DNA from: JBMNFI01 sp050949225
GTDB lineage: Bacteria; Bacillota; Dehalobacteriia; UBA4068
Direction: 5' to 3'
Assembly (NCBI GenBank): GCA_050949225.1
Contig: JBMNFI010000002.1
Span: forward strand, 496,001-560,000
Length of the DNA stretch: 64,000 bases
A program made the position numbers and the translations under genes. Below the pieces are notes generated by a model. It saw only the letters and a program-made list of their open reading frames with translations. It ran no database searches and had not been told where the DNA came from. Shown piece by piece: positions 62,243 to 64,000 of this stretch; positions within the stretch are counted from its first letter, which is position 1; each line of letters starts with the position of its first letter.

Positions 62243-62596
62243 ATGTTGTTTATTTGTTATACCAGGTGTACAACTTGCAAAAAGGCTCAAAAATGGTTAG
62301 ATGAACAGGAAATTATTTATCAAGTAAGGGATATTAAGACGGACAATCCAACCTACGATGAATTAAAAATGTGGCAGCAGCAAAGTGGCTTGCCTCTCAA
62401 ACGTTTTTTTAATACTAGCGGTCAATTGTATAGAAACATGAAGCTTAAGGATAAACTTTCTGCCATAAGTGATTTAGAACAGCTGCAGCTTTTGGCGACT
62501 GATGGGATGTTGTTGAAGCGTCCTATCTTAGTTGGTGATGACTTTGTGTTGGTAGGATTTAAGGAAGAAGAGTGGAAAAAAACTGTATTAAAATAG
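62243..62596 (+). CDS. ArsC/Spx-family thioredoxin-fold protein
   Basis: A 117-residue protein with the redox motif Cys9-Thr-Thr-Cys12 followed by KKAQKWLDEQ. FNTSGQLYRNM and KRPILVGDDFVLVGFKEEEW are typical of the YffB/ArsC-like subgroup. It may be a glutathione- or thiol-dependent reductase or an Spx-like regulator. TAAGGAG is eight bases before the ATG. Confidence 0.87.
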   Translation: MLFICYTRCTTCKKAQKWLDEQEIIYQVRDIKTDNPTYDELKMWQQQSGLPLKRFFNTSGQLYRNMKLKDKLSAISDLEQLQLLATDGMLLKRPILVGDDFVLVGFKEEEWKKTVLK

Positions 62597-62679
62597 TAAT
62601 GGTGTATGATCTATAGTTTATTTGTTTGTCACAATATGATATAATTAGCAGAAATAACAAATATAATGAGGTTTAGAGC

Positions 62680-64000
62680 ATGAAAAAAATTATAGCAATA
62701 ATGGTAGCAGTAATGATGATTTTTGCAATAGCTTTACCAGTGACCGCCGCCAGAAATATTAGTGTTGTAATTGATGGCACTCCAGTAGTTTTTAAGCAGG
62801 GATATGGGGAGCCTTATATTAACAAAGATTCCCGCACCATGATACCTTTAAGGGGGGCATTGGAGTCTTTTGGTGCCAAAGTAGGCTGGAATTCGGGCAC
62901 TAAGACTGCTTCTGTTGTTTATGGCGACACTAGGATTAGTGTACCTATCGGTGAAAAATATATTTATGTTAACGGCGTGAAAAAAGATAACGATACCACA
63001 TCAATTATCAAAGATGGTGGACGTACATATTTGCCGATTCGTATTATTTTGGAATCCTGTGGTGCTTATGTTCAATGGAATGGCTCCACTTCTACAGTGA
63101 TAGTTACGAAAAAAGATCAAGAGACTCCACCAATGCCTACTCAAGAAATGAAAGCAATGTGGATTTCTTACATAGAACTTAATGATCTGCCTAGAACAGA
63201 AAATGGCTTTAAGACAGCCATCAATACGATGTTTGATAAATGTAAATCTTATGGCATGAATGCGGTGATTGTGCATGTGCGTTCACATAGTGATGCTATG
63301 TATCCTTCTGATTATTTCCCCTGGTCCAAGTATATTTCTGGTACACAGGGGAAAAACCCGGGTTATGATCCTTTGGAATATATGATTACGGCAGCTCATG
63401 ACAGGGGTTTAGAATTTCACGCTTGGATAAATCCATATCGTGTGTGCAGTGAAGCTGAATGGAGTAAATTATCAAGTGACAACCCGGCTAAAAAGTGGCG
63501 TAGTGATAACGATACCAGCAATGATCGTTGGGTTTTGAAACATCAAAGTAATTATTATTACAACCCTTCTGTGCCACAGGTCAGACAATTAATTATTAAT
63601 GGTGTAAAGGAGATAGTGCAAAAATATGATGTGGATGGTATCCACTTTGACGACTATTTTTATCCCACTGTAGGGGACGTCTCTGCCACTTGGTTTGACA
63701 AACCTGAATATGATGCCTCTGGCAGTTCGCTCAGTCTTGTTAACTGGCGGCGGGCTAATGTTAATACCTTAGTTAAAGATACTTACTCAGCTGTTAAAGC
63801 CATTAAAACCCAGGTGGTTTTTGGTATCAGTCCTCATGGAAATGTTAATAATTTGCGTAGCTCGACACAGTATTTTGTCGATATTGACACCTGGATGTCT
63901 AAGTCAGGCTATATAGATTATATCATGCCTCAGCTATACTGGGGTTTTGAGGCTAAAAGCGGTGGAAAATTAGCTTCTTGGGCATATAACAATAACTTGC
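62680..64000 (+). CDS. Secreted family-10-like glycoside hydrolase (GHL10) with copper-amine-oxidase-N-like domain, 3' truncated by the window
   Basis: The frame stays open to the window end (440 codons seen). A signal peptide (MKKIIAIMVAVMMIFAIALPVTAA) leads to a stalk-type domain (residues about 25-145) with TMIPLRGALESFGAKVGWN and TYLPIRIILESCGAYVQWN, typical of the copper-amine-oxidase-N-like repeats that bind the cell wall in Clostridia. The GHL10 (YngK/DUF187) domain then starts near 155 (MKAMWISYIELND), with HAWINPYR and VDGIHFDDYFYP carrying the catalytic-type acidic residues. It probably acts on cell-wall or extracellular glycan. Confidence 0.88.
   Translation, partial: MKKIIAIMVAVMMIFAIALPVTAARNISVVIDGTPVVFKQGYGEPYINKDSRTMIPLRGALESFGAKVGWNSGTKTASVVYGDTRISVPIGEKYIYVNGVKKDNDTTSIIKDGGRTYLPIRIILESCGAYVQWNGSTSTVIVTKKDQETPPMPTQEMKAMWISYIELNDLPRTENGFKTAINTMFDKCKSYGMNAVIVHVRSHSDAMYPSDYFPWSKYISGTQGKNPGYDPLEYMITAAHDRGLEFHAWINPYRVCSEAEWSKLSSDNPAKKWRSDNDTSNDRWVLKHQSNYYYNPSVPQVRQLIINGVKEIVQKYDVDGIHFDDYFYPTVGDVSATWFDKPEYDASGSSLSLVNWRRANVNTLVKDTYSAVKAIKTQVVFGISPHGNVNNLRSSTQYFVDIDTWMSKSGYIDYIMPQLYWGFEAKSGGKLASWAYNNNL

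Overview
The window looks like chromosome from an anaerobic, spore-forming, moderately AT-rich Firmicute of the class Clostridia. The evidence is the clostridial housekeeping order priA-def-fmt-DUF116-Zn peptidase-rsmB-rlmN-PP2C-prkC-rsgA-rpe, the sporulation genes ytfJ/dacB-like/spmA/spmB, the class III (anaerobic) ribonucleotide reductase, and abundant Fe-S and radical SAM functions. I cannot name the genus from sequence alone.

Layout. Positions 1-10408 carry the translation, cell-wall-sensing and ribosome-assembly block, nearly all on + with overlapping or closely spaced genes. Positions 10410-14121 hold a riboflavin operon (ribD-ribE-ribBA-ribH) behind a consensus promoter, an FMN riboswitch and a terminator. 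Positions 14177-20142 hold a sporulation/cortex block in which the DacB-like carboxypeptidase has lost its catalytic SxxK residues, followed by rluB, a corrinoid adenosyltransferase and a flavoprotein. Positions 20311-20654 hold four tRNAs (Val, Asp, Phe, Gly).

Positions 20700-38350 are an accessory island. It starts with decayed gene fragments. A 2279-residue secreted RHS/YD-repeat polymorphic-toxin protein with its putative immunity gene follows. Behind it lie three displaced 'orphan' RHS C-terminal cassettes, each with a different toxin tip and its own candidate immunity gene. Cassette boundaries sit at or beside hairpins and at long stretches of near-identical RHS core DNA. An IS200-type transposase relic, a broken caspase-fold peptidase gene and a lipoprotein close the island.

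Positions 38400-54786 form a metal, sulfur and anaerobic-metabolism region: DUF1847, a DUF134 regulator, an NrdG-like activase, NrdD with a fused redoxin domain, DUF364, an Mrp ATPase, a flavodoxin, a NifX-like protein, PatB, an Rrf2/CymR-like regulator, CysK, a decayed MetY, an Rrf2/IscR-like regulator, NifS, NadA, MnmA and DUF3842. Three promoters here share a TATGCCCATA-like element lying in or overlapping the -35/-10 region, which suggests a small undescribed regulon.

Positions 54900-64000 hold a TetR regulator divergent from an ABC transporter with a very large coiled-coil FtsX-like permease, an XRE regulator, an AIR-synthase-like protein, an ArsC/Spx-like protein and the 5' part of a secreted family-10-like glycosidase that runs off the end.

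The most notable items are the RHS cassette array, with a small cationic His/Trp-rich toxin-tip family, the shared TATGCCCATA promoter element, and the catalytically altered DacB. All calls come from reading the sequence; no database search was run.
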